Source: Bacillus rubiinfantis (lineage in GTDB: Bacteria > Bacillota > Bacilli > Bacillales > Cytobacillaceae). From it: a DNA stretch of 64,000 nucleotides. Numbering within the stretch: position 1 is the stretch's first letter; every line of letters begins with the position of its first letter. Location: contig CCFE01000021.1 of NCBI GenBank assembly GCA_000752035.1, positions 248,001 through 312,000 on the forward strand, given 5' to 3'. The notes under the pieces were generated by a model. It saw nothing but the letters and a program-made list of their open reading frames with translations. It ran no database searches and was not told where the DNA came from. Position numbers and translations under genes: made by a program. Below, piece after piece: positions 52,203 through 61,082 of the stretch.

Positions 52203-53378
52203 GTGAACTTTACATCTAATCGTGTCGGTCAAATTCCCCCCTATTTATTTGCAGAAATCAATAAGAAAAAAGCAGAAATGTTAAAGGCGGGCATCGATAT
52301 TATTGACCTAGGAATTGGTGATCCAGATCTTCCAACACCAAAACACATAGTCGATAAATTAGCGGAGGAATCACAGGATCCGAAAAATTTAAAATATCCA
52401 AGCTTTGTTGGTTGTCCAGAATTTAAACAGGCAGTAGCTAATTTTTATCAGCGAGAATATGGGGTAATTTTAGATCCTGATACAGAGGTATTAGCATTAA
52501 TTGGTTCTAAAGAAGGGATTGCTCACATTGTACCAACGTTGGTTGATCCAGGAGATTATGTATTAATCCCTGATCCAAGTTATCCAGTATACCGCATGGC
52601 TACGCTATTGGCAAATGGTCAGTATCATAACATGCCGTTAACAAAGGAAAACAGCTTCAAGCCAGATTTTGAAGCTATTCCTAGTGAAATCCTTGGGCAC
52701 TCCAAGCTAATGTTTTTAAATTATCCGGGAAATCCAACATCAGCAACAGTCGACGTTTCCTTTTTTGAGAAGGCGGTTGCATTTGGAAAAAAACATAATA
52801 TCCCAATTGCCCATGATTCTGCTTATAATATGGTAACCTTTGATTTTTACAAAGCTCCTAGTATTCTAGAAGTCGAAGGGGCCAAGGAAATAGCCGTTGA
52901 ATTTGGCTCTCTATCCAAGACCTATAGTATGACTGGTTTTCGAATTGGCTATGTGGTAGGGAACAAGGAAATAATCAAAGCCCTCTCGGTATTAAAAAGT
53001 AATACAGACACAGGACAATTCACACCGATTCAAAAAGCAGCAGCTTATGCCTTAAATGGCAATCAGAGTTGTGTGACCGAATACAATGGAATCTATAAAG
53101 AGCGCATGAAAGCGATGTTGGACGGGCTCAAATCAATTGGAATTAAAGTAGACCCGCCAAAAGGCAGCTTTTTCATATGGGCACCGGTTCCAAATGGATA
53201 TACGTCTAGCGAATTTGTGACAAGCGTACTAGAACAAACGGGTGTCATTATTACCCCTGGAACAGCCTTTGGACCATCTGGGGAGGGATATTTTCGCGTT
53301 TCCCTATCGGTACCAACGGAGCGACTGTATGAAGCAGTAAATCGAATTAAAGAAAAATTAAAAATTGTGATGAGTTAA
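52203..53378 (+). CDS. PLP aminotransferase, LL-diaminopimelate aminotransferase-like
   Basis: A 391-residue class I/II aminotransferase. IIDLGIGDPDLPTP, LNYPGNPTSATVD, AHDSAYNMV and the PLP lysine in FGSLSKTYSMTGFRIG are all present. It aligns with DapL-type enzymes, yet Bacillus makes diaminopimelate by another route, and here it leads a catabolic operon. An amino-group removal step on a lysine- or aminoadipate-like substrate is inferred. GTG start after AAGGCGGGTGAG; the ALDH gene starts 21 bases beyond its stop. Confidence 0.85.
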   Translation: MNFTSNRVGQIPPYLFAEINKKKAEMLKAGIDIIDLGIGDPDLPTPKHIVDKLAEESQDPKNLKYPSFVGCPEFKQAVANFYQREYGVILDPDTEVLALIGSKEGIAHIVPTLVDPGDYVLIPDPSYPVYRMATLLANGQYHNMPLTKENSFKPDFEAIPSEILGHSKLMFLNYPGNPTSATVDVSFFEKAVAFGKKHNIPIAHDSAYNMVTFDFYKAPSILEVEGAKEIAVEFGSLSKTYSMTGFRIGYVVGNKEIIKALSVLKSNTDTGQFTPIQKAAAYALNGNQSCVTEYNGIYKERMKAMLDGLKSIGIKVDPPKGSFFIWAPVPNGYTSSEFVTSVLEQTGVIITPGTAFGPSGEGYFRVSLSVPTERLYEAVNRIKEKLKIVMS

Positions 53379-53399
53379 CTAGAATTGGAGGGTTTTATT

Positions 53400-54881
53400 A
53401 TGCAGAAAATTTTAAACTATATTAATGGTGAATGGTGTGAATCAGCTTCGGGAAAATTTGTTCCTGTTTTGAACCCCGCGACTGGAGGGGTACTTGCGGA
53501 AGTCACGCAATCTACTAAGGAAGATGTTGACCGCGCTGTCCAAGCAGCAAGAGAAGCACAAAAATCATGGCGTTTGGTTCCTGCTCCTGAACGGGCAGAA
53601 ATTCTCTATAAAGTAGCATATCTGCTTAAGGAGCGAAAAGAGCAGCTTGCTCAAGTATTAACAAGCGAAATGGGTAAGGTAATCGCTGAAGGCCGCGGCG
53701 AGGTACAAGAAGCAATAGATATGGCTTTTTATATGGCAGGAGAAGGGCGTCGATTATTTGGTGACACGATTCCTTCAGAGTTACGTAACAAATTTGCGAT
53801 GAGTGTCCGCGTTCCTATCGGAGTCGCAGGTCTAATTACCCCTTGGAATTTCCCAATTGCTATCGCTTCTTGGAAATCACTCCCTGCTCTTGTATCTGGG
53901 AATGCAGTAGTCTGGAAACCGGCAACCGAAACACCAATGGTAGCAGCGGAATTCGTGAAAATCTATGAAGAAGCAGGTCTGCCAAAGGGATTAATCAATC
54001 TTGTAAATGGCTCTGGTAGCGAAGTTGGAAATGCAATGGTAGACCATCCGGGAATTGATCTTATTTCATTTACCGGGTCTAATGAAGTTGGTGCAGCGAT
54101 TAATGGTCGTGCCGGTGCATTATTAAAGCGGACATCTTTGGAAATGGGCGGAAAGAATGCAATTACTGTTTTAGAAGATGCTGACCTTGACCTAGCAGTA
54201 GAGGGCATATTATGGGGTGCATTCGGAACTAGTGGTCAAAGATGTACTGCGACAAGCCGTGTAATTGTCCACGAAGATGTAAAAGAAGCTTTGACAGAAA
54301 AATTACTTGCTCGAATTGGCGAGTTAAAAATGGGTAATGGTTTAGATGAGTCGGTTAAGGTTGGTCCAGTTATTAACCGTTCTGCACTAGAGCGGATTCA
54401 TGAATATGTAAAGATTGGTCAAGAGGAAGGGGCAACTCTGCTCACCGGAGGTCAAATTGCTACTGGTAAAAGCCTAGATGAGGGTAATTTCTACTTGCCA
54501 ACAATTTTCACAGATGTTACTCCAGACATGAGAATTGCCAAAGAAGAAATCTTTGGACCAGTAGTCTCAATTATTTCTGTTAGGAGTTTAGAAGAAGCAA
54601 TTGAGGTTAACAATAGTGTGGAATTTGGATTATCGAGTGCAATTTACACGGCAAATGTAAACCGTGCCTTCCACGCTATGAGGGATCTTGATACTGGTAT
54701 CGTTTATATCAATGCAGGTACAACCGGTGCCGAAATTCACCTGCCATTTGGCGGTACAAAGGGAACAGGCAATGGCCACAGAGATTCTGGCGTTGCAGCG
54801 CTTGATGTCTATACAGAGTGGAAATCTGTATATGTAGATTATAGCGGGAAATTACAACGAGCGCAGATTGATAACTATTAA
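53400..54881 (+). CDS. NAD(P)-dependent aldehyde dehydrogenase
   Basis: A 493-residue ALDH. Cofactor and catalytic motifs: LITPWNFPIAIASWK (Asn), FTGSNEVGAAI, LEMGGKNAIT (Glu) and GTSGQRCTATSR (Cys), ending with YVDYSGKLQRAQID. The subgroup is not ALDH7 or betaine aldehyde dehydrogenase; the substrate is unknown. GGAGGG is 7 bases before the ATG at 53400; an in-frame TTG upstream overlaps the SD. It forms an operon with the aminotransferase and is followed by a strong terminator. Confidence 0.9.
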   Translation: MQKILNYINGEWCESASGKFVPVLNPATGGVLAEVTQSTKEDVDRAVQAAREAQKSWRLVPAPERAEILYKVAYLLKERKEQLAQVLTSEMGKVIAEGRGEVQEAIDMAFYMAGEGRRLFGDTIPSELRNKFAMSVRVPIGVAGLITPWNFPIAIASWKSLPALVSGNAVVWKPATETPMVAAEFVKIYEEAGLPKGLINLVNGSGSEVGNAMVDHPGIDLISFTGSNEVGAAINGRAGALLKRTSLEMGGKNAITVLEDADLDLAVEGILWGAFGTSGQRCTATSRVIVHEDVKEALTEKLLARIGELKMGNGLDESVKVGPVINRSALERIHEYVKIGQEEGATLLTGGQIATGKSLDEGNFYLPTIFTDVTPDMRIAKEEIFGPVVSIISVRSLEEAIEVNNSVEFGLSSAIYTANVNRAFHAMRDLDTGIVYINAGTTGAEIHLPFGGTKGTGNGHRDSGVAALDVYTEWKSVYVDYSGKLQRAQIDNY

Positions 54882-54900
54882 TTTAATAAACTAGTTGAAT

Positions 54901-54936
54901 ACAAAAAGGAGTCTAAGTAGTTAGACTCCTTTTTGT
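54901..54936 (+). terminator. Terminator of the aminotransferase/ALDH operon
   Basis: Perfect 16-base arms, ACAAAAAGGAGTCTAA / TTAGACTCCTTTTTGT, around GTAG. Confidence 0.9.
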
Positions 54937-55079
54937 ATTCTCCAATAAAAAATGAAGGCATTTAGGTGCGTCGCCAAGCACGTAAGGAATTATTATTAAG
55001 CATATCATCAGTACTGTGGGGGATAGAAGTCTATTCATACACTCTTTTATAAATTAATCAGATAAATATTAAAAATATT

Positions 55080-55108
55080 TTGACTAATCTATAAATTTTA
55101 GCTATAAT
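55080..55108 (+). promoter_or_regulatory. Sigma-A promoter of the D-2-hydroxyacid dehydrogenase operon
   Basis: TTGACT, a 17-base spacer and a consensus TATAAT; predicted transcription start near 55115. Confidence 0.75.
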
Positions 55109-55120
55109 TACGGTATTCCA

Positions 55121-55131
55121 TGGTCAGACCA
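55121..55131 (+). promoter_or_regulatory. FadR-type GntR operator TGGTCAGACCA
   Basis: A perfect 11-base palindrome with the TGGTNNNACCA pattern of FadR-subfamily regulators, about +6 to +16 from the predicted start, so binding would block transcription. A matching site precedes the GntR gene itself at 60238. Confidence 0.7.
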
Positions 55132-55214
55132 AAACCAAAGGGTTCTGTTTACCAGGGGTTAAAGTGTTAATGGACATGGTTTTGCATAATTAGTAAAAAG
55201 TGAGGTGGTTTAGG

Positions 55215-56171
55215 TTGTTAATTGTTTATCCAGATGCCGATCCGGAAGCAAGGGATTGGCTTATGGATCATCCACTAGCGAATGAACTGAGGAAGCTAGC
55301 GGAGTTTCGGATTTATGTTGGGAGGCCTGAATCACATAAAGAATATGTGAAAAGGGTAAAGGACGCGGATGGGATTTTATTAGGGTGGGGCATCCCTAAT
55401 GAAGTAATTACTGAATGTCCTAATCTTAAAGTTATTTCTTTCACTGGGATTGGTGCTTCCAATTTTGTTGATTTGAAATATGCAGAATCTCGAGGCATTA
55501 TCGTTACAAACACCCCAGGCTATGCAGATAATACGGTTGCGGAACATGCTCTTGCTTTGCTGCTATCATTAACAAAGAACATTGTCCCTAATCATCAGAG
55601 GTTGGCAAAAGGTGTTTGGGATCAGAGTCGCAACTCAGTTGAACTAAGAGGAAAAACAATTGGGCTTATCGGGCTTGGTGGTATCGGAAAAAGAATGGCC
55701 GAACTATGTAAGGCCATTGGCATGAACGTTATTTGTTGGACATTTAATCCAACCCCTGACCGGGCACAACAATTGGGAATAACGTTTACCGGTTTAGAAG
55801 AGCTCCTCCAAGAATCTGACGTTGTTTCATTACATCTCCCATACACAGAACAAACAGCACATATGCTTAGCTACAAGGAATTGTCATTGATGAAAAACGA
55901 GGCCATTCTGATTAATACATCACGAGCTCAATTGATTGATACAGACGCCATGGTTAAATGCCTGTTAACAGGAAGGATTTCGGGGGCCGGAATTGATGTT
56001 TTCGATGAAGAACCAATTATAAAGGATCATCCACTACTGTCCTTGCCTAATGTGGTCTTGAGTCCCCATATCGGTTATAAGACACCGGAGGCATCAATGG
56101 AAATAATGAATATTTCTATTTCAAATCTTATACAGTTCTTTCAAGGAAAAATACAGAACGCAATAAATTAA
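55215..56171 (+). CDS. D-2-hydroxyacid dehydrogenase, NAD-dependent
   Basis: A 318-residue dehydrogenase. Catalytic Arg is in NTSRAQLID, Glu in FDEEPI and His in LSPHIGYKTPE; the Rossmann motif is IGLIGLGGIGKRMAE. It interconverts a 2-oxoacid and a D-2-hydroxyacid; the substrate is not evident. TTG at 55215 follows GAGGTGG with a 6-base gap; the frame opens earlier at a GTG that overlaps this SD. It leads an operon with the saccharopine-dehydrogenase-like gene under a GntR-type operator. Confidence 0.88.
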   Translation: MLIVYPDADPEARDWLMDHPLANELRKLAEFRIYVGRPESHKEYVKRVKDADGILLGWGIPNEVITECPNLKVISFTGIGASNFVDLKYAESRGIIVTNTPGYADNTVAEHALALLLSLTKNIVPNHQRLAKGVWDQSRNSVELRGKTIGLIGLGGIGKRMAELCKAIGMNVICWTFNPTPDRAQQLGITFTGLEELLQESDVVSLHLPYTEQTAHMLSYKELSLMKNEAILINTSRAQLIDTDAMVKCLLTGRISGAGIDVFDEEPIIKDHPLLSLPNVVLSPHIGYKTPEASMEIMNISISNLIQFFQGKIQNAIN

Positions 56172-56195
56172 ACCATTATAGAAAGAGGGATTTAT

Positions 56196-57365
56196 TTGAA
56201 AATAATTGTTATTGGCGGTGCAGGAATTCAGGCACTCGGTACAGTTTATGATTTATTAGAAAATGATGAGGTAAAAGAAGTTGTCGTAGCTGACCTTTTA
56301 ATTGAAAAGGTGGAGGAACGAATCCAACAAATTGGAGACCCACGACTTATTGCTCAAAAAATCGATGTCTTGAATGAAAATGAAACCGTTAACATCATTA
56401 AAGGTAATGATGTCGTAATAAATTGTGGTCCTGCATTTCTATGTCCAAATGTAACCAAGGCTGCATTAGAGGCGGGCGTTAATTATGTAGACCTTGGTGC
56501 TTGGCCAAAAGAAACGGAGGAGCAGCTTGAACTTTCAGAAGCATTTGCTGCTAAAGGTATTACTGCGGTTCTTGGAATGGGCAGTGCACCGGGAATTTCC
56601 AATATGATGGCATTGGCTGGAGTTGAGCAGCTTGATACAGTTTCAGATATTGATATTATCATTGCCATGCGTGATTTCACTCAATACTCATCTCCGTTGG
56701 TTACACCCTATATGCTAGACACGATAATTGATGAATACACGTTAAATCCTGTCATTGTGAAAGATGGGAAAATTACTGAAATCGAACCACTTACAACTAG
56801 ACCAGTTGAATTTAAAGAACCGATTGGTCTTGCTCATCCTGTTTATACCATTCACCCAGAACCCGTTACTCTCTACGAATCTTTTAAACATTTAGGCTGT
56901 AAAAATACAACCTTCAGTATTGCACTTCCAAAGGAGTTCCATGACAAGGTTGAATTTCTTGTTAAACTTGGATTTGGAGCTAAAGAAGAAGCAATTAATG
57001 TGGGAGGGGTTATGGTTTCACCAAGGCAGACATTACTGTCCGTTGTCAACAAATTAGAACAACCAAAGGTTGATAAGAAACAGTATAGCGTAACGCGGGT
57101 CGATGTTACCGGGACAAAAGATAACCAGAGCGAAAAGGTAGTTGTTGAGGTTTATGTAGGTTCAGAAAGGAAATGGAATATTCCTGCTGGAGCTTTAAAA
57201 ACATCAGTACCACCATCAATCGTCGGACAGATGCTTGCTAAAGATCAAGTGAAACGCAAAGGAGTATTTCCACCAGAAAAATGTATAGAAACGGACGCCT
57301 TCTTTAAAGAATTAGCTGTCAGAGGAATGGAGGTATCTTCCTACAAAATCGAACATGCGTTGTAA
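56196..57365 (+). CDS. Saccharopine dehydrogenase family oxidoreductase (lysine 6-dehydrogenase-like)
   Basis: A 389-residue protein. The N-terminal Rossmann site is KIIVIGGAGIQALGTVYDLL; the family segments NCGPAF, NYVDLGAW, GMGSAPGISNMMA and the C-terminal RKGVFPPEKCIETDAFFKEL resemble lysine 6-dehydrogenase and other short members of the saccharopine dehydrogenase family rather than saccharopine lyases. Amine oxidation on an amino acid is likely, the substrate uncertain. TTG start after AGAGGG, 24 bases after the previous gene. Confidence 0.82.
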   Translation: MKIIVIGGAGIQALGTVYDLLENDEVKEVVVADLLIEKVEERIQQIGDPRLIAQKIDVLNENETVNIIKGNDVVINCGPAFLCPNVTKAALEAGVNYVDLGAWPKETEEQLELSEAFAAKGITAVLGMGSAPGISNMMALAGVEQLDTVSDIDIIIAMRDFTQYSSPLVTPYMLDTIIDEYTLNPVIVKDGKITEIEPLTTRPVEFKEPIGLAHPVYTIHPEPVTLYESFKHLGCKNTTFSIALPKEFHDKVEFLVKLGFGAKEEAINVGGVMVSPRQTLLSVVNKLEQPKVDKKQYSVTRVDVTGTKDNQSEKVVVEVYVGSERKWNIPAGALKTSVPPSIVGQMLAKDQVKRKGVFPPEKCIETDAFFKELAVRGMEVSSYKIEHAL

Positions 57366-57691
57366 GTCAATACTATTTTTTATTGAAAATGAATAACTGT
57401 GGGTTAATGGTTTGGTAATATTGCAAATTTTTTGTTTGTTGCATTACATAAATCTTTAACCCCAAACTTTTTTCTTATTCCTAGTTCTTCATAACATTTT
57501 TCCTCATAAAATTCAGTTTACTGCATTTTGATTATTATTTTTTGCAAAATAACACAATAAATTGTTGATCAACCTCAAATTAACGGAATATCAGTGGAAA
57601 AAGGATCTTATAGGTTATATTGTCATCTGTTTGTCATTGAACCTCAAATTATGAGGATTTTATTAATATTAAACGGAAGGGGAAAAAATTA
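57366..57691. other. Intergenic region upstream of the MFS transporter
   Basis: About 326 AT-rich bases. It holds a perfect palindrome GTTGATCAAC near 57562, a repeat AACCTCAAATTA near 57570 and 57640, and GGGTTAA / TTAACCC arms about 55 bases apart near 57402 and 57458. These may be regulator sites; none matches the TGGTNNNACCA operator. Confidence 0.4.
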
Positions 57692-59086
57692 ATGACAACA
57701 AAAGCTCGAAATATAGTCGATGAATCACCTTTAACGAAATTCCATATCAAATTAACATTATTTTCATCAGGAGGTCCATTCTTAGATGGCTATATACTTA
57801 GCATCGTAGCAATGGCTTTAATCCCATTAAATAAATCATTTGAAATCAGTGACTTTTGGAATGGTATGCTTGGTTCATCGGCTTTAATAGGAATATTTAT
57901 TGGAGGAATACTTTTCGGTTATTTATCTGATAGGGTTGGCCGAGAAAGCATGTATCGTATAGACCTATTAGCATTTTTAGTTCTATCTGTACTACAAGTA
58001 TTTGCAACCAGTGTAGAGATGCTATTTTTTCTTCGTCTATTACTTGGTATAGCTATAGGGGCCGATTATCCAATTGCAACCTCGTTGTTAACCGAATTTG
58101 CTCCCAAAAAATATCGAGGAAAAATGATTGGGTTCATGACAGTGTCCTGGTATATTGGCGCAACCATTGCATACTTTGTTGGCTACTATTTATTAAGTTT
58201 TGGACCAGATGCATGGAAATGGATGTTGGGCTCGAGCGCGATTCCCACAATTATCGTATTACTAATGCGTTTAAATACACCTGAATCACCAAGATGGCTT
58301 CTAGCTAATGGACAGCAAGAAAAGGCACTGAAAATAATGAAAAGTATCTATGGTGACGACACAACATTAGCAGATATACCTTCAGCCCCGGCTCAAAAAC
58401 CAAGTTTATCAAAACTTTTTTCTCCCGTCTATCGGAGACGTACAATCTTTGTTATGCTCTTCTGGAATTTCCAATTAATTCCAATGTTTGCGATTTATAC
58501 ATTTGCTCCAACTTTGTTAGAAACATTTAACTTAAATAAGGGAGATCTGTCCCATATTGGATCTGCATTTATCTCAGTCCTATTTTTAATAGGTTGTACC
58601 GTGGCAATGTTCACTATTGACCGAATTGGTCGGAGAGCACTTTGTATATGGGGATTCTTTTTTACCACAATCGCTCTGCTGGGTCTTGGTTTAGTACCTG
58701 AAGCAAGCAGTTGGGTTATCATCAGTCTATTTTTTATGTATGCATTTTTTGCAGGTGCCCCTGCCATACTGGAATGGGCTTATCCAAATGAACTATTCCC
58801 AACAGAAATCAGAGGAACAGCAGTTGGTTTTGCTACCACAGTAACAAGAATCGGTGCCTCAATTGGAACTTTCGGTTTACCAATACTGTTAGCATCATTT
58901 GGGGTTGGACCAACTATGCTGATAGCAGGGGGATTAAATATTATTGGTTTACTTGTATCAATCTTAATGGCGCCTGAAACAAAAAATCGTCCCCTAGGGG
59001 AAGTAAGTAATGAAGAATTGGAATATTATGGTATAAATGAAAATAATCTTGATAATCTAGGTTTAGAACAAGTAAAAAAATTCTAG
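57692..59086 (+). CDS. MFS metabolite:H+ symporter
   Basis: A 464-residue 12-helix transporter. The loop 2-3 signature reads GYLSDRVGRESMY, and IGADYPIATSLLTEFAPKKYRGKM and ESPRWLLANGQ are typical of the sugar/aromatic-acid porter families. It likely imports the substrate of the surrounding pathway. AAGGGG lies upstream of the ATG. Regulation seems separate, with its own 326-base upstream region. Confidence 0.88.
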   Translation: MTTKARNIVDESPLTKFHIKLTLFSSGGPFLDGYILSIVAMALIPLNKSFEISDFWNGMLGSSALIGIFIGGILFGYLSDRVGRESMYRIDLLAFLVLSVLQVFATSVEMLFFLRLLLGIAIGADYPIATSLLTEFAPKKYRGKMIGFMTVSWYIGATIAYFVGYYLLSFGPDAWKWMLGSSAIPTIIVLLMRLNTPESPRWLLANGQQEKALKIMKSIYGDDTTLADIPSAPAQKPSLSKLFSPVYRRRTIFVMLFWNFQLIPMFAIYTFAPTLLETFNLNKGDLSHIGSAFISVLFLIGCTVAMFTIDRIGRRALCIWGFFFTTIALLGLGLVPEASSWVIISLFFMYAFFAGAPAILEWAYPNELFPTEIRGTAVGFATTVTRIGASIGTFGLPILLASFGVGPTMLIAGGLNIIGLLVSILMAPETKNRPLGEVSNEELEYYGINENNLDNLGLEQVKKF

Positions 59087-59260
59087 GGCACTTTACTGCT
59101 GATAAAAAGTAGTAGTTTTCTTAAAAGATAATTTTGTTGTTTACTATTCAAAAAAATGATGGTGGGTCTTCCCAAAAACCTTTTCTAATGACAATACGGT
59201 CATAAATAGCAAAAGGGGGGAGGCTCATTTTTTCTAAGTTAAAAGGTGAGGGGATATTTC

Positions 59261-60166
59261 TTGAAGACCACAACCGTTTGGATCTATTTGATCCTAGCAA
59301 ACTTATTTTGGGCAGGTAATTATATTTTTGGTGATCATCTCCTGAGCGAAATGGCACCACTTTGGATTACATTTTCCCGTTGGCTACTCGCTGTTATCAT
59401 TTTAATACCTCTTGCTTTTTTTGTCGAAAAACCACAATGGCATAAGGTAAGGAAGGAATTACTCCCTTTACTGATTATGGGAATCACCGGAATTATCGGT
59501 TATAATTATTTTCTTTTAATAGCATTGCAATATACAACTGCGACTAATGCAGCACTAGTGAGTGCCGTCAATCCAGGAATTATTATCATTTTCTCGTTTT
59601 TTGCCTTGCATGAAAAACTTACAAAAATTCAGGTAGCTGGGTTAATTGTATCCTTGCTAGGAGTCATGGTTATTATTACTAAGGGAAAATTTGAGCTGCT
59701 TTTTGAAGCAAATAACAACCGTGGAGATTTAATGATGTTACTAGTTATTGTTGTATGGGGTATCTATTCTATCATTGGAAAAAAGGTTACTACTCCACCA
59801 ATCACAGCTACAGCAGTTTCATCCTTATTTGCCATAATGATTTTAGTACCATTTTTGTTTTTAGAAGGGGCCCATTTTGCACAGATTAGTCAGTTGTCAA
59901 TCATTGGGATTATCTATATGGCTGTTTTTCCGTGTGTGCTTTCTTTTATCTTTTGGAATATAGCTGTAAAGGTTCTTGGTGCAAGTAAGACAGGTATATC
60001 ATTAAATTTAATCCCTGCTTTTACGGCGATTATTGCTGTCGTTTTAGGAGAGAAGATTACAGTGGAACAGATTATTGGCGGACTGCTTGTTTTTATTGGG
60101 ATCTATTTGACCTCTGGTTTAGTTTATCGTCAATCCTATAATACAAATAAAACTATGAATAGCTAA
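59261..60166 (+). CDS. EamA-family (DMT) transporter
   Basis: A 301-residue protein with ten helices in two EamA halves (LANLFWAGNYIFGDHLLSE; LLVIVVWGIYSIIGKKV). Family members export amino acids or other metabolites. The start is TTG at 59261, 7 bases after GGTGAGGGG; an in-frame GTG at 59246 lies in the SD. It lies immediately upstream of the GntR gene and could export an intermediate or take part in uptake. Confidence 0.82.
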   Translation: MKTTTVWIYLILANLFWAGNYIFGDHLLSEMAPLWITFSRWLLAVIILIPLAFFVEKPQWHKVRKELLPLLIMGITGIIGYNYFLLIALQYTTATNAALVSAVNPGIIIIFSFFALHEKLTKIQVAGLIVSLLGVMVIITKGKFELLFEANNNRGDLMMLLVIVVWGIYSIIGKKVTTPPITATAVSSLFAIMILVPFLFLEGAHFAQISQLSIIGIIYMAVFPCVLSFIFWNIAVKVLGASKTGISLNLIPAFTAIIAVVLGEKITVEQIIGGLLVFIGIYLTSGLVYRQSYNTNKTMNS

Positions 60167-60196
60167 AGGTAGATATTAATTATAGAAGAAAATAGC

Positions 60197-60225
60197 TTAA
60201 ACTGGTAATTTTTATATGATATTAT
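60197..60225 (+). promoter_or_regulatory. Putative promoter of the FadR-type regulator gene
   Basis: TTAAAC, a 17-base spacer and TATTAT. The predicted start (near 60232) puts the operator below at +6 to +16, the same place as at 55121. Confidence 0.5.
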
Positions 60226-60237
60226 TAAGGTGCACCG

Positions 60238-60248
60238 TGGTCTAACCA
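60238..60248 (+). promoter_or_regulatory. GntR/FadR-type operator TGGTCTAACCA
   Basis: It fits TGGTNNNACCA and lies between the promoter and the SD of the FadR-type gene, suggesting autorepression. Confidence 0.65.
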
Positions 60249-60271
60249 AAAAAATAAGGGGAGGGAGAAAA

Positions 60272-61033
60272 ATTAACCTAAAAAAGGATTCATCTGTTAA
60301 GTCATATGTGAAAATTATGGAGGAAATTCGGCGCTTAATATTAGAGGGAGGCCTGGTACCTGGTGACAGATTACTCTCTGAACGGGAATTAGCTAGCAAA
60401 TTAAATGTAAGCCGGACAGTCATAAGAGAGGCGTTAAAATCGCTGGAAATGTTGGGAATTGTCGAGGTTAAAGCAGGCGGGACCTTTATTAAAGAACCTG
60501 AACTGCAAGGAGTTTATCATTCCTTATCCTATACGATGGCACTAGATAGTGTTACAGAATTTGATTTGCTTGAGACAAGAAAAATAATTGAAGTTCAGGC
60601 AGTCAAATTAGCAGCAGTACGGAGAAATGCCACAGATTTAGCAGTGTTATCCGAAGTTCTTGCTGAAATGAAACAGGCGCTACTTGCTAAAGATCTTGAA
60701 AAAAGTGTTGCAGCAGATTATCGATTCCACTCCCAATTAGTTAAGGCGAGTCACAATAAAGTGATTTCTATTATGATGGAAGCTGTTTCTGACTTATTTA
60801 GAGAGGTGTTATCAATCACTAGGGAAAAATTAGGTCAGTATAGTGGGATGGATAAGGCGATCTATGCCCAGCACTATACCATTTTCAAGGCAGTAAAGGA
60901 ACAGGAATCAGATGTTGCTGCGAGCTTAATGACGGAGCATCTGGAGACATTAGAAAATGAGTTGAAAATGATAGTCCAAGGAATTGATCCAGATACCCCT
61001 CATGTTGATGAGACGATCTTAGATGAATTTTAA
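60272..61033 (+). CDS. FadR-subfamily GntR transcriptional regulator, probable ATT start
   Basis: A 253-residue regulator: winged helix at residues 10-75 (GDRLLSERELASKLNVSRTV, then IREALKSLEMLG) and an FCD ligand domain after residue 85 (ETRKIIEVQAVKLAA; ADYRFHSQLVKASHN). A carboxylate or amino-acid-derived effector is typical. An upstream in-frame GTG (60230) would translate through the operator. GGAGG at 60260-60264 is 7 bases before ATT at 60272, giving the usual short N-terminal extension; the next standard start (GTG 60308) would clip the first helix. Confidence 0.82.
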   Translation: MNLKKDSSVKSYVKIMEEIRRLILEGGLVPGDRLLSERELASKLNVSRTVIREALKSLEMLGIVEVKAGGTFIKEPELQGVYHSLSYTMALDSVTEFDLLETRKIIEVQAVKLAAVRRNATDLAVLSEVLAEMKQALLAKDLEKSVAADYRFHSQLVKASHNKVISIMMEAVSDLFREVLSITREKLGQYSGMDKAIYAQHYTIFKAVKEQESDVAASLMTEHLETLENELKMIVQGIDPDTPHVDETILDEF

Positions 61034-61082
61034 TATTTTACATATTTAACGTACTTATTATACTCTGTTGGGAGGTTATTCT

